Source: Pratylenchus scribneri
Lineage: Eukaryota > Nematoda > Chromadorea > Rhabditida > Pratylenchidae
Assembly (NCBI GenBank): GCA_030063045.1
Contig: JAQSEB010000155.1
Location: forward strand, 1,116,001 to 1,180,000
Length of the DNA stretch: 64,000 nt
Reading direction: 5' to 3'
Part shown: piece after piece, positions 1 to 15,158 of the stretch
How the letters are laid out: every line of letters starts with the position of its first letter
Position numbering within the stretch: the stretch's first letter is position 1
Notes under the pieces: model-generated
The model's database searches: none
Seen by the model: the letters and a program-made list of their open reading frames with translations, nothing else
What the model was told of the DNA's origin: nothing
Program-made: the position numbers and the translations under genes

Positions 1-2515
<2,515 letters not shown>

Positions 2516-3013
2516 ATTATTTAATGATAATTTACTTTTATTTGTTTTCGATGATGCCAAAAAACAATGACCCCCAATCCTCCCAATTGATGATATTTTT
2601 TTATATTTATTTTCAGTTGATGAATTTTTTGAGATTAAATTCGCAATTTCATGCATTTTTTTTTGGCCATTTTAATAAAATGAATTGCTAAAAGCAAATA
2701 TATCAAATATTTTACCCTCATTTTCTGCCCCATTTTCCCATTTAAATAATTTTTAAAATTTCCTTATGGTTAATTTAAATAAATGGCGAGATTTTACGAT
2801 AAAGTGCCTAAATTATGTGGCCAAATTGCATCCAAATTTTTCAAAAAATTTATTAAAATTCATTTCATTCCATAATCCACAAAAGTGTTCTATTCTTTTT
2901 AATTGAAAAATGCCTAAGGGAAATCATAAATTGGATTGGAAATAAGTCCATATTTTGGATAATTTTATTAATTTATTTATAAATTCATTTTTTAATTTAT
3001 AAAATATTTTATT
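2516..3013. other. Intergenic, convergent 3' ends
   Basis: This is AT-rich DNA between the 3' ends of the HMX gene (+) and the TauE/SafE gene (-). It holds a likely polyadenylation signal for the HMX gene. I see no coding exon in it. Confidence 0.6.
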
Positions 3014-5206
3014 TTATCCAATTTTTGTGCTTTTTCTGCTGGCATTTTCTCCATTGGTTTCTTCATTTTTGATTCCATCCTCCTCATTCCAATTTATATT
3101 TTTCCGTCCAACATTTTCGCTATCGGCCAAATCGGTCACTTTTCTGGCCCAAAATCGTCGAATCCATTGTCCACTAATTTTTGGGGAATTTTCTGCGGAA
3201 GAATCCAACCAATTGCCCAATCGGCAAATGCCAAGGAAAAAGAAAAAACTGCAAAATTAAATAGTAAAAAATCCGCCCAAAATTAATTACCTGAAAATGA
3301 TAATGCCAAGGCCAATGAGAATGAGTCGAAGGGGTGGAAATGTGGCCAAAAATCCGATTAAGGCCAATGCCTCAAGTGCATAAACGGTGGAAGCCAAAAC
3401 TTGCCGATGGCAATGTGAGGAGAGGAATGCGCCCAAAGGGCCAAAAACAACGACCATTGGGACTGGAAAAATTGTAAATAAATTTTTAAAAAATTATTCC
3501 ATAATCCACCGGAAACGGCAAAATATTCCCATGCTTCTGTGGAAATCCCATTTTGAATCAATTCTCGCCAGAAAAAGCCAACCTTTTGGCAAATTATTAA
3601 AATTCATTTTTACAATTTAATTCACCAAAGTATTTGCGGCCATGAGGATTACGGATGTTGGTGTCGCAATTTTTTCGCTGACTCGGAACAAAAGTGTTAA
3701 AATTGAAAATGAACAAATGTCGACGCCGGAACCGGAGAATGCACTGCAAAGTCCTACGAGAATTTTGATGAATTTTTCATTTTATTAGCGAAATATATAA
3801 TACCGTAAATACTAAACCCTAAGGGAAATTTATTTTCTACATTCCTAAAAGAAGGGAAATTATTTGAGATAGTATTTCAATTTACGGTATTTTTAAAAAT
3901 TATCTGCGATTTAAAAATTTTTCTACCTCCCACAAAACCGGTTATAAGCAGTAAAACTGCCTTCCACGCACAAAAATCTGAAAATTACAAATTTTTAATT
4001 TTATAGAAATTTTTTACCTTTTATTTCTAAATGCGCAACTCTTTTATGTTGCCGATTTAATAGGAAAAGGGCAATGGCAAATGAGAACCAAATTGACACT
4101 GATAAATGAATAAAATAAATATTAAATAATTTTATTTGTTTTTTAATTACCAAATAACATTTTTTTGATTGCACCTGTTTTAGGGAATAAAAAATGAATA
4201 AATTTTAATTTAAACACCATCAAAAAGTTGGTCGACAAATTGAAAGCCCAAAATGATGCCAAAAGTAGAGCCTAAAGTGCAGAAAATGATTGAATGCCAT
4301 TCCAACATAATTCGCATCCAAAGAATTGCAAATGCCGAGGAAGTCATTCCTTTTGGAATTTTTTAATAATTTTTATTCATTTCTACCAACATTTTTGCCT
4401 CGAATGGAAAGGAATATTCATTAATTTTGAGGCCAACTATATTAGTCTCTAAAGGATTAATGTTGGATTAGATATGGAAAAGCAAAATTTGGCCCAGTTT
4501 TGTGGCCCTTTTGAAGGCCTTTTAAAAATGAATTTTTCATATTTTAAAAATTTCTTAATATTTTATCCTCCATTTTTCAATAATTCACCACAACTCTGGA
4601 TCATCAGTGAGAAATCCCTTGCCACCAATGAGTCAATATGCAATAAAAGTGTCATAACTGGGAATGCAACGGCGCCGCCACCTTCCGAAGTGGCTCCTAA
4701 TAATTCGAATATTTGAATCCATGTACAATTTTTACCAGCAATTGTGGCCCCAAAAATCATTGTAATGGCCAATGGATAACGGGTTGGGTAAAGGCGGAAT
4801 AAATTGTATCGAATGGCCAAAGTCCACCAAACCAATTGCATAAAAATGGCCGGCAATAATAATCCAATATATTTTCGGTAACGTTCATGGAATGGAACAA
4901 CCAAAGGGGAATTTGAGGAGGATGAAATGGAAATTGAATTGTTAAATTGTTGGTCAACAGCAGAAACGGAAGAAATTTTTGCGATTGGCAAAGAATCCTC
5001 CAACTTTTGGCCTTCAAATATTTTTAGGATTCTTTTTTTCCCATTTTTAAGTTTGACATGCCTTCAAGGAAATATTTTCGAAAGAATTGGCTCCAATTCC
5101 TTTTTGATTTGCCTTCCAATTTTCCATCAACGGAATTTTCGTTGATGGCTTGTTCCTCTTTTTGGTTTATTTGGGGAGGAGAATTATTGGCCATATTTGG
5201 CTCCAT
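3014..5206 (-). CDS. TauE/SafE-type multipass membrane transporter
   Basis: Eleven exons (high to low): 5206-5062, 5011-4736, 4696-4589, 4349-4218, 4174-4151, 4098-4018, 3977-3927, 3753-3626, 3582-3510, 3462-3291, 3248-3014. Phases agree throughout and give 474 residues. After a polar N-terminus (about 100 residues) come repeated hydrophobic segments with the family's two signature halves: GATIAGATSEGGGAVAFPVM followed by ARDFSLMIQSCGM, and LCSAFSGSGVDICSF followed by TPTSVILMAANT. The TauE/SafE family (PF01925) is linked to export of sulfite, sulfonates or organic anions in bacteria; the substrate here is unknown. The first intron (5012-5061) appears to start with GC, and the third-exon boundary uses a 39-nt intron. 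The polar, acidic C-terminus (about 75 residues) is probably cytosolic. The start was taken at the first ATG of exon 1; an upstream exon is not excluded. Confidence 0.86.
5012..5061 (-). other. Probable GC-AG intron in the TauE/SafE gene
   Basis: The intron is 50 nt, donor GAAG|GCATGT and acceptor TTTGAAG|GCC. Reading through hits a stop, and the nearby GT (AT|GTCAAA) gives the wrong frame with every available acceptor. It is the second GC donor in the window. Confidence 0.6.
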
Positions 5207-6767
5207 TTTAAGGGATCTTTGAATCAAATTATTTTATGGAAAATTGGTCAATTTTAGGCAGTGTTTGATCCGATTAAATTTGTGAATTTTTGCAATTTTG
5301 GCAAAATTGGCTATAAAATTTTGTGGAAATATTTTCTTTTTTTTATTGCCCAACGAGTAAAGCTGATTATTGGGGGAAAAAGTCATGAAATGGGGGAGAA
5401 AGAATTGACGAAAAAGAACAAAGAATGGGACCGACGGCGACGAAAATTTTTGCTGTGAATGTGGATTTTTTCTAATAGACACTTTTTTTGTATGCTTTTT
5501 ATCGAAAAATTGGTAAACATTTTAATTGAAAAGTTTATAAAAAATCAACAAACATTTCAAGCAAATAAATTAAGGAAAATAAATTCACTTATTGCTGCAA
5601 AGAAATTTTCTACTGAAAAATGTGAAAATTACAAAATAAATTTTTAAAAAAATTAGAATTATGGCATTTTTTTCAAGTTTTTTGGGAAAATAAAGGGCAA
5701 TTGAACATTGTGAAGGGGGAAGGAAATATGTGAAGCACTCCCCGGCTGCAAATTATGCGATTATGCTTTTTGGACATTTCTGTTGCGCCGATGGTCCCTC
5801 TCTGTTGGCTGATTGATGTGAATTATTGGAGAGGAAGGGAATTAGTTGCGGCTGATCAATTGTGGAAGAATTGCGAAAAAATTATCGGCCCCGAAAAGCT
5901 TTAGCGAAAAAGGAAGCAGCAAAGGCCGAGAAGTAATCGAAGAACAAGTTTTTGATGCTTCTTCCCACTCCTTGAGCTAATAATTTAACAATTTCATGTG
6001 GTGGAAACTGGGAAGTGTGGCAAGAAGGTCGAGCTTTCAAGTGCCTTTGAAAGTTGAAAAGATGGGTGATGAAAACTGGAAATTTGTGGAAAATGGAAAG
6101 TGTGGAATTGAAGGTGAATTTGATGGAAAAATAATTTTATGCAGAAAGAAAATAATAAGAAAATGCTTCCCATTCCCATCCCAATTTGTAATAAAATGGA
6201 AAAATTGCTATTTTTATTTACATTTTTACAATCAAATTGATAAAATTTTAAGGCAAAATCGGCTTGCTCTGAGTGGTCTTCCATAATGCGCCGATTGTCT
6301 GCTCTGCCATTTTTAAAAATGAATTATTTAATATTAATATTAATTAATTAAATTAATGGTGACAAGTTTGACGACGGCGAGAAGTTGGAGAGTTTGAGGC
6401 ATAAAAGTAAAACGCCTACTCACTACATAAATATCCGTTACTGTACTAATTTTTAAAAATTTATTTTTCGAAACGAAATCTATGTACTTATTGATTGATT
6501 GTTGAAGTGAAGCAAAGGCAGCAGGGAGCAGCAAAGCAAACAAACAAAAACAACAACACAAAGTCAAAAAAATTAAAGTGCGAAGACTGACTGGGTTTGC
6601 ATTTGCATTCGCATCGCATTGTAATTAATAAATCAAGAATAATTAATGTGCTTTATATTTCGCACATTTGTTATATATTTGTCCAAAAATCACCAAAACA
6701 ATCAAATTTGATGTTTTTAAGTTTTTATAAAATTTATGTTACAGAGATTGATTAATAATTGTTAATT
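5207..6767. other. Intergenic, shared 5' region of divergent genes
   Basis: This separates the TauE/SafE gene (-) from the coiled-coil gene (+). The opposing 96-codon frames at 5994-6286 are mirror images of each other, lack a recognisable domain and are not called. A purine-rich CAG/CAAA stretch lies at 6505-6565. Promoters for both genes should lie here, but I cannot point to specific elements. Confidence 0.5.
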
Positions 6768-8881
6768 ATGTTTCGAATGGACAAAGCTAAAGGTGGACAT
6801 AGATTAAACATTTCCGAACTGGGTTAGAATTATATTTTTATTTTGTTTGAAACTTATTTTTTAGTTAAACAACGTCGCGCTTTGGAGGCTGAACTTTATG
6901 AAGAAACAATCATAAATGAGAGTGAGTTTGTAAATAAGTATAAGTAGTAAAATTTAATTTAAAATATATTCAGAAATCACTGAAAATCTCGAGCAAATTC
7001 AATGTCAACGTTATGAAGAAAAGAAGGAAATTAAGGCTTTGGTTAAACGCATCCAAGGAATGGAAAAATGTCGCCAATATTCAGGATATCACAAATTCGG
7101 GTGAGAATTAAAATAATAAATTATTGATTAGCTAATTTTATTGCAGATTGGTCACTGAAATGAAGCGCAAGAAAAGAATGGTCAATCAATTTAAAGGCAT
7201 TCAAGGAAAATTGGTATTTTTAATAATATGAAATAATAATTCGGATAATTGTTGCAGTTCGATCCCGCCGAGAAGGCAGCTGAGATCGAATCATTCAACG
7301 AACAATTCTCCAAGCAACTTCGAGAGGCACCATGGCTTCCTGAGAAGCGTGCCATCCTTGATGAATTGAAGAAGCAAGAAGAGGAGTTTGATAAAATCCA
7401 AAAGGAAATTGCCGAGACGGATGAAGTGATCGCTAAACGCACTGCTTTATTGGAACAACACAAAGAGACTCCATTCAAATCGTTCTGCTTGGCTTTGGCC
7501 AATTATTCCTCCAAAACACACACTTTCGTCAAATCGATGGACAACGAATTTGAAATTGGCATCAAGGTTGATTGTAAAATTGATTAATTATTTTATAAGT
7601 GAATTTCAGTTGGAAGCAAAAATGGCCGGTCTGCGTTTGCGTGTGAGTCGCGCTCGGGCTGCTCGAACACCGACACCAATGATTGAGGATCGTTCTGCCA
7701 ATACACCAATGCCTGACACGGATCGTATTGCCGAACAACAGCCATTGCTTGGGGAGGGCCGCACTGCCAAAGAACCGCCAGAATCTGTAACCGCACCAAA
7801 ACGTGTTCGTTTTGAGACCATTGCTTCGCCGGACTCGGGATCAACCGCATCTTATCCGCCGTATCCACTTCATAAGCATATGCACCAGCAACAACTGCAG
7901 AAGGAACCCGATGTGACTGCCTCAAAAAATGGTGGCTTTGACAGCTTATTTACTTCCGCAACTCCTGCTCTCGGTGGCGGTCGTGGGCCAACAAAGGAAC
8001 AACAACAACAGGTAAATTATTAAGAATACGGGTATCAAAAATTTACTTTTTTTCAGCAAATGAATCCGAAGAAAGCCATTGCGGGTGGCTCTGGTCGTTT
8101 GTCATCGTCATTTTTGGATATGAACACGGAACCGGATATGAATCTCTCAAAGGGCGGCGGTAACTTTCTTGACAATTTATTTGCGGCACCTACTGGCGGC
8201 GGTGCTAATAAGCCAACCAAGGGACAACAGCATCAGGTTATCTTAACAATTTGAGCGATAAATTCATTAAAAACACGAAAAATTGAAATGAAGGGTTTGA
8301 GAAAGTTGCTTCGAATTACCCATTAGACCTTTTAGCATTAAATTAAGACTATTAGGGATTAGAATTAAAGCTTTGTGTAGAATGGGAATTTTGAATAAAT
8401 CTAATATTCCAAAACTTCAGGATTTGACTTTCTCAAAGAGTGGTGGCTTTGGCAACTTATTTGCTTCACCTCCTCCTCCTGCTGGTGGCGGTCGTGGACC
8501 AACAAAGGAACAACAACAACCGGTAAATATTAAGAATATGGTTATCAAAAATTTTTGATTGTTTTTCAGCAAATGAATCCGAAGAAAGCCACTGTGGACA
8601 CCTCAAAGAATGTTGGAGGATTCTCAAACTCATTTTTGGGCATGGACGAACAGCAGGATGTTACTCTCTCAAACAATGGTGGATTTCTCAACAATTTGTT
8701 TGCGACTGGCGACGGTGGTGGGACTTCCAAGGAACAATCATTCCATTTTGCTGGATTTGGCGGTGGCGATGGCGAGCCTTCCAAAGACCAATCATTCCAA
8801 TTTACTGGATTCAATTTCGGATCAAATGACAATGCTGAACATAACGACAACAATGCACCGTTCTTCCCATTCAAATTCTGA
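6768..8881 (+). CDS. Unrecognised coiled-coil protein with Gly/Phe-rich repeated tail
   Basis: Nine exons: 6768-6822, 6865-6921, 6974-7100, 7147-7213, 7258-7566, 7610-8011, 8057-8236, 8421-8522, 8570-8881; 536 residues. The first half (to about residue 230) is highly charged and heptad-like, consistent with coiled coil. A basic patch follows, then Pro/Thr-rich sequence. The tail carries four units of the form GGF(x)(x/N)LF followed by a Gly cluster and TKEQQQQ, and ends in FHFAGFGGG and FQFTGFNFGSN. Exons 7 and 9 both begin with the codons for QMNPKKA, and the flanking introns are near copies, so the tail grew by tandem duplication. FG-like tails occur in nucleoporins and RNP-granule proteins, but the spacing is not classical and I do not assign a family. 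The start is the first in-frame ATG. Confidence 0.75.
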
Positions 8882-9184
8882 TGAGATATTCGAAATGATG
8901 TGGAGAAATATAATGAAATAATGAAGATGAATCAATTGATTATTGATTGGATAATTATTTAATTGTTTGTGATGATAATATTAAATTTAAGTTAAATTGT
9001 TGCAATTCATCATTTTCCACCTCTATTATTGATCGATCGGATAAATATTTCACCTTTATAATGAAAATATTTACATACAAGCTTTTCATTGCTGATTATA
9101 TTTACCTATTATTAATGTACTAATTAATTTTAATTAAAAATACTTCTTTAAGGAATATTGTCGACGACGATTAATTTTGAGAAA
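8882..9184. other. Short intergenic spacer between same-strand genes
   Basis: About 300 bp of AT-rich DNA separates two genes on the same strand. The distance would fit a nematode operon, but I see no clear trans-splice acceptor directly before the next ATG. Operon status is open. Confidence 0.45.
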
Positions 9185-12100
9185 ATGACGACAACCCAAG
9201 TTGAGGCAATTTTCGTGTTCGTCAGTGCCAGCAATCGTGACATTGGACAATTGTGGATTCCGGCAAAGAATTGTGGCAAAAAATGCGAAGGATTGAGCAA
9301 ATTCAAACTTGGCCAATGGCTCATTTACGATTATGAAAAACAACAAATCATCAAAACCATTCCGGCGGGAGAGGAGCCATACGAAACAGAAGTGTACGAT
9401 GTGGGAAATCCAGAGGGCGATGTTTTTGTGCAGGTTAATTTAATTATAAAAATAAACAATAATTCATTTCTTTTTTAGGTCAAAACGCCAATCATCTACT
9501 TTTCGGACCAAGCATACAATGAAATCAAGGCTTATTCACCCAAATTTGGCGCGATTGGCTCATTCTTTAGGCAGAAAAATATTGTGATGGACCAACTGAA
9601 TTATGCATGGATTTCATAGTAAATTATTTAATATGTAAATATTTTTAAATATAATTCACAAATTTAGCATGTCACTCTACCGCGATATTGATTTTCGAAA
9701 ATTGATGAAAGCATTCGAAGCGGATTGGGTGGTGTGCTCGACGGAAGATGGAGGATTAAGCGAAGAACAAATTGTAAATTTTAATTTAAAATATTTTAAA
9801 TAAATTCAAATTTTAGCATCAGGAAATCGACAAAGGCCACTGCAAATTTGTCAATGGAATTGTGGTGGACTGCGAAGAGCAATTCGAAGTGGTTGACAAT
9901 GAGGACGAAGGAGGAAGCCCGGAGCAAAATGATGAAGGCGGCTGCAGCACTCAATCGACGACAAATTTATTGCCCAGCAAGTACAAACTGAAGATATGGA
10001 CTGTTTTGCAAATTTGGACACCGAATTTGAATGGAGGAGGAACGCCTGGAATTGCCATCCATCGAATTGAATGCGAAATGGATAAATACCAACAGAAGAA
10101 TTTGTTGAAAATTGGAACATTGTGCAAAATGATGCTTGCGTAAGTCTAAAATACTCTTGATTATTTTGTAAAAACATTAATTAAAGTGAAAATTGGTCAA
10201 ACATGATGGTCGCAGTCAGTCCAATGCCAATTGAATTGGATGGAATCAACAACATTGTCAGCCATGGATCAAAAATCAAAGTAAGAAAATGGAAATAATA
10301 ACAAATAACAATTTATCAATACTATTTGATTTAGATTTAATTGAAAAGATTTTAACTATCCTAGTTCAATAAACACCTATTTTTATATCCAATCGATAAA
10401 TCTCCTCAAGAACGCATCATTTCAATATATTTTGGTTTAGGTTTAACTTTTAGTTTTGAATCAAAATTGGTTTAAACCATTTAATACCCTTTAATTGGTG
10501 ACCAACTCTATCACTTAATTAGTTTGAAAGTTCTAATATAAGATGTAAGGTAAACCATTGAACTATCATAAACCTTTTCGAATTAAATATTTAATTATTT
10601 TTACAGCTTGAAATCCATCGAAGTCAATTCGAAATTGATGCCGAAAAAATTTGCGTTCCTTCAATAATTGGGCCAATCAATAGTGCACATTACCGTCAGG
10701 AAATTCCAATTCAAAAACAAAATTTGAATATTTTTGTGGAATTTGCCAACAATCAATGGAATTTGGTTGGTTTCGAATTGGCACAAAATGTGAAAGCGGA
10801 ACGGCCAATTTTGATGGGCGGATTTGGAGGAGGACGGGGCCAATTCAGCAAGTTTCATCCAACAAAACGTTTGTTTTTCTTTATCATTTTAAATTCCTCA
10901 ATTCTTTGTTCTCAGCTGTTCATTCAATAAACAACAATTCAAATGTCGGCGAAACTTTTCCTGACCAAACGATTGAGAAGCCTTCAAAGGAAATGGAACA
11001 GCCAAAATCGACTTTGATTGGTGGTTTTGGACGAGGCCGTGGCGGGTCAACAGCAACATTCAGCAAATTTCGGGCACCGAAACGTTTCTTTCTTTTATTA
11101 TTTGAATATTTTTAAATTTTTTTTAGCTCTCCTCTCAAAAAGTAGCAATTCAAATGCCGGCGAAACTTTCCCTGATCAAACAATTGAGGAAACTCCAAAA
11201 ATGCAACATCAACAAATTGGGTTAACCGGCGGCTTTGGACAAAATGCAAGAGGTGGTCGAAGTGGGGCATCGACATTTCGAGGATCGTCAAAAAGTTGGT
11301 TTTATCTTTTAAAATTACTATTTACGCTTTGGTGCTTGGTAGTGAAGATTTTTGTCGGAAATATTTTATCTAAAAATTTATTTTAAATAAATTATAAAAA
11401 AACCCGAAAAAAATAATTTCAACCTAAATATTTTATTTCAGATCTTCCCTCAACTTCTCAACGACGTTTGTCGAATTCTACAACGGACAGTGAAGCAATC
11501 CCGCGTGCAATTGACACAACGCCTCCAAAGAAATCGGCGGTATTCCACAAAAATTTAATAAAAATTTGAATAATTTTTTTTTTATTTAAGCCTTTTCCAT
11601 TTTCTCCTGACCGACCCTCACCCACATCCAGTTTTGGCCACTTCGATTTTGGCAAATTTTCGAGACCATCAAAAGAGAATATTAACGGTGTTGTGGTTTC
11701 GGAAAGCAATTCGTCATTTTTCATGTAAATTTGAATTTTTTAAAAATTATTAATTTTTTTAGCTTCACACCGGCATATCCAGAGAAAGAGTGTAGGCTCT
11801 CAAAGGAAAGGGCTCTCAACGTCAAACATGGCTCGTGGATTCGTTTCGATTCGTTAGTTTTTTCAGCCAATTTTAATTAAACAATTTTAATTTTAGTCGG
11901 GAATATTCCACTGAACATGTGGGCGTTGGAAAATATCGCATTGAGGAACGACCAGCATTTCCCACATTTCCGGTGCGCAAAACTGTTCAAATCAAACTGA
12001 AGGCCTTTGTCCCCCAACGTTGGATGCCAAATACCTCATCATTCGTTCCGGTCGTTAACACCGAATTTGTTGAGAAAGTTTGTTTTCCATTTTAATAAAA

Positions 12101-12250
12101 TAATTAAATAATTTCTTAAAGGTAGTCGACTCGAAGAAATTGTTGGATGAAACATTCGCCGGACAAACTGTGGCCGTCGTTATCGAGAGGGGAAAAATGA
12201 AAGAATGGCCTGGATATACATGGTTCATTACCAAATTGGATGAAGAATGA
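9185..12250 (+). CDS. Unrecognised large protein with duplicated GGFG/RG-rich exons
   Basis: Thirteen exons: 9185-9433, 9479-9618, 9668-9773, 9817-10139, 10187-10280, 10607-10868, 10916-11083, 11127-11294, 11442-11539, 11591-11724, 11763-11852, 11897-12077, 12122-12250; 713 residues with consistent phases. The N-terminal 350 residues look globular with no motif I know. The centre contains three Gly/Arg units (GGFGGGRG, GGFGRGRGG, GGFGQNARGGR). Two successive exons of exactly 168 nt each encode SN(V/A)GETFPDQTIE followed by the Gly/Arg block, so they are tandem duplicates. A second compact region follows (about the last 170 residues). RG/FG-rich centres are often RNA-binding or granule-forming, which is inference only. 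The start is the ATG at 9185; upstream in-frame codons lack another ATG. Confidence 0.75.
10318..10585 (-). repeat. MITE-like repeat, family B copy (reverse orientation)
   Basis: This fills most of the intron 10281-10606. The core reads as TGGTTTAAACCATTTAATACCC on the + strand, the reverse of the copies in other genes. It has no coding capacity. Confidence 0.65.
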
Positions 12251-12974
12251 AAAGAAAGTGGACCATAATGAGTTTTACACCTTTTAAATTATTTGTTTTT
12301 CACTTCAAATCATCTTTTTGTTATTGATATTTCCATTTGAATTGTTTTTTTGAATCGATCTCTTAAAATCAAAATCCCATTCTTTCCAATCAATCCGTTC
12401 CAAATTCCATCTACATAATTGTATTGCATTGTTTGGTTGTCCAGCTTTTCATTAAACCAAAATTATTTTGCATTTCTCGATTCTCAATCTAAAACCCCGC
12501 TTCGGACTTTCAACTCATTTGGAAAATAAAATATAAATCATCAAAATTTGCATAAATTTTACTTAATAATTATCGGCAAACGAATGAGCTTTATTTAATT
12601 GAGATCGGTGACTTAGTTTAGGAAAGGAGCCTCTCCTTTTAGTGGGTATATTTCACAAAATTTTTTGGGTTAAACTTTATGAATCCTGGTCAACCCAAAA
12701 TGGTAAACTTAAATATATTTCATCCATTCTAAATTCATTTTATTGATCAAAAAACCTCCAATCTTGAGCAATGGGCGAAGTTTTGTTTAGAAAATGCCAT
12801 CCAATAGGCCATATTTTATAATTCTTTTTATCAGATTCTCTCGAAAACAATTAAAAAACAACGACAAATATTTTTGTGTAATTATTTTAGCAAAAATAAC
12901 AAATTAAAATTGGTTTTTTCCATTTCCTCTCCTCCTCATCAATTCATTAATTTCCATATTCTTTCGGGTCAAAG
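12251..12974. other. Intergenic, convergent 3' ends
   Basis: AT-rich DNA between the end of the large protein gene (+) and the end of the NAC-beta gene (-). No exon, RNA gene or strong repeat was recognised. Confidence 0.55.
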
Positions 12975-14472
12975 TCAATCCACGGCATTCATGTTGGTAT
13001 TTTCCGATCCGGCTCCGCCCTCATCCATTGCCGTAGCTCCGCCAACTTGCTCAGCCCCACCAATGACTTCCTTGGTTTCATTCTTGGATGCTTCCTCGAA
13101 GTCACCGACAAGATCTGAAAAAATCAGCCGTAATTGATTTTTAATTTTTTTTGTTGATTGTATCGAGCCCTACTATCAAACGCCTGTTTTGGGTAAATTG
13201 CACAGGTGCTAGCGAAAACTCGACTATTTATTTTGATTTTGCGTGTCATGAAACCAAAACTAGTCAATTTAGATTTAGACTAGTCTGGATAGAATATCAC
13301 GCTTTTCAACCCATATATTTTTTCAAGCACCCCGGACTATCAAATGCACTCTAAATTATTTAAATTGGCTAATTGGTTGACGAGCTTTGGTTCAACAAAA
13401 TTAAAAGGCCATTTTCGTGTTAATAATTATACCTGGAACATCATCATCCGATGGTTTGTATTGAGTGGTCACATTGTTTGCCAATTTCTGTTTTGTAATG
13501 AACCAAATTATTTATTTATATTTATGCAAAAAACCTTCAAATGAGTCAATGATTCGGCGCCCAATTGATTGAGGATTCCAGGCAGCATGTCCGTGATTTC
13601 TGCAAAATAATTAAATTATTGTTAATTTAATATTCAAATTAAAAATACTATTTTCCAGCATAAAATTTTCAAGTTGTGGAAATTCTTGGCAATCTACAAT
13701 TATTGTTCATTCTTATTCTTATTTTATTATTTGATGGATGGATGACATTTCTCTATTCCTTTTCGACTTTCCTATTTATGTTTAATTGAGTGCCCCCAAC
13801 TAATTTGCTTACGTTTTGTTTCAGCCGTTCCAGTGATGGAAAAGGTGCTGAAAATTAACAAATTGATTTGGTATTTTCACAAAAAAAAAACGAACTTTGC
13901 GGGCACGGATGCTTGCACTTTTGGATTGTTGAAATGAATGACAGTGCCGTCGTCCTTGATCATGTTGACCTCTTCAATGCCGGGAATGTTGGTCACGGAC
14001 AACTTTTTCAAGTTGCTTTGCAGCTTTTTATCATCCATTGCGGTCGTCTTGTGAACCACCTTCTTCTTCCTTCGAGCAGTTCCCTTTTAATTTGGAAGAT
14101 TTCATTTTTGGAAATTAAATATAAATTTGGTTGTGGTTTTATCCGCTAACTTGTTAAATTTATGCCCAAATTTTTCAAAAGAAGGGCCCTCCTAGGGAAC
14201 TTTTTCTTGATATAATATTTCGAACCCTAGCGCCCTATACTCTAGCAATATTTAAGCTCTAAACTTAATGGCTAGCTTCAAATTTGACTTAGTTCCCAAA
14301 TTTGATTGTGTTTTTGTAGTTATTAAAAGAAGAACTATACATATTTATATGGGCAATGAACTCATTTTCTTGTCACCAATGAATTTAATAATCCAAAACG
14401 AAATCAAACCTTGCCTCCGGTGCGCACATGTTCTGCATTTTGTTGAAGTTTCTTGATCTTCTCGCTGTTCAT
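12975..14472 (-). CDS. icd-1: Nascent polypeptide-associated complex beta subunit / BTF3
   Basis: Six exons (high to low): 14472-14410, 14083-13896, 13847-13813, 13599-13535, 13487-13433, 13114-12975; 181 residues, close to the usual length for the family. It begins [10 protein letters not shown], followed by [12 protein letters not shown], the basic ribosome-binding stretch. The NAC domain then follows with [45 protein letters not shown] and [13 protein letters not shown], and the typical [15 protein letters not shown] tail. NAC-beta pairs with NAC-alpha at the ribosome exit tunnel and protects or sorts nascent chains; loss of C. elegans ICD-1 induces apoptosis. The last 30 residues are Gly/Ala-rich and less conserved. 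This is the most secure assignment in the window. Confidence 0.96.
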
Positions 14473-15158
14473 ATTTTCTTATTGTTGTTGTTTTAATAAA
14501 ATGGAAGTTTGATAGAGCAAATAATTAATTTTAACAACAATCAAATCTTAATTTAATAAAAACATTTATAGTATTTTGTTATGCCTGAAAGCATATTGGG
14601 AATAAAATACCTATACCTAACCCTATTCTATTGAGAATAAATGACGAAGTAATAAAAAAGGATTAAAATGATAATGATTCTTTTAATTAATCATTTTATT
14701 AATAAAATTTTCCTCCCTCCATTTGGTTTATACTAAAACTCTAGTTACCAAAACTATGACACTAGAGAAAAAAACTGGAAATTTTTAAGATGAAAATTGG
14801 AAGAAAGTGAAAATAACAAAGGTAGGCACAAAAAATTTGGACGAAGATCGATTCTTTGTTCTTTTGTCATTCTCCCCCTGCTACAATTAAAATGGTTGTT
14901 TTCATAAACCCTTATCAGGTATTTTAATCAAAGATGAATTGATGGATCAATATTTTATGAAATACTTGGACAAGTAAATATTCCGAGGATTTTGAAGATC
15001 CTTGATTTTTTGGTAATTGATCGAAATAAATTTTATCATATTTTTCATATATCAAACAAATATATTTCAAATGGAATGAAGCCAATCAATATTCACATAT
15101 ATCGGAATTATTTAACAATAAACATCAAATTGATATTCCATATCCACATTGCTTTTAG
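14473..15158. other. Intergenic between two minus-strand genes
   Basis: AT-rich sequence with no recognisable exon. It should contain the NAC-beta promoter and the 3' region of the calponin-homology-like gene. Confidence 0.5.

Noticed and set aside
5994..6286. Opposed 96-codon frames upstream of the TauE/SafE gene
   Set aside because: Exact mirror frames without signal, motif or splice sites.
6340..6567. Minus-strand frame beginning with a hydrophobic stretch (TLCCCFCLFALLLPAAFASL)
   Set aside because: It is signal-like, but the continuation has no motif and no splice partner was found. The region is a CAG/CAAA-rich low-complexity promoter area.
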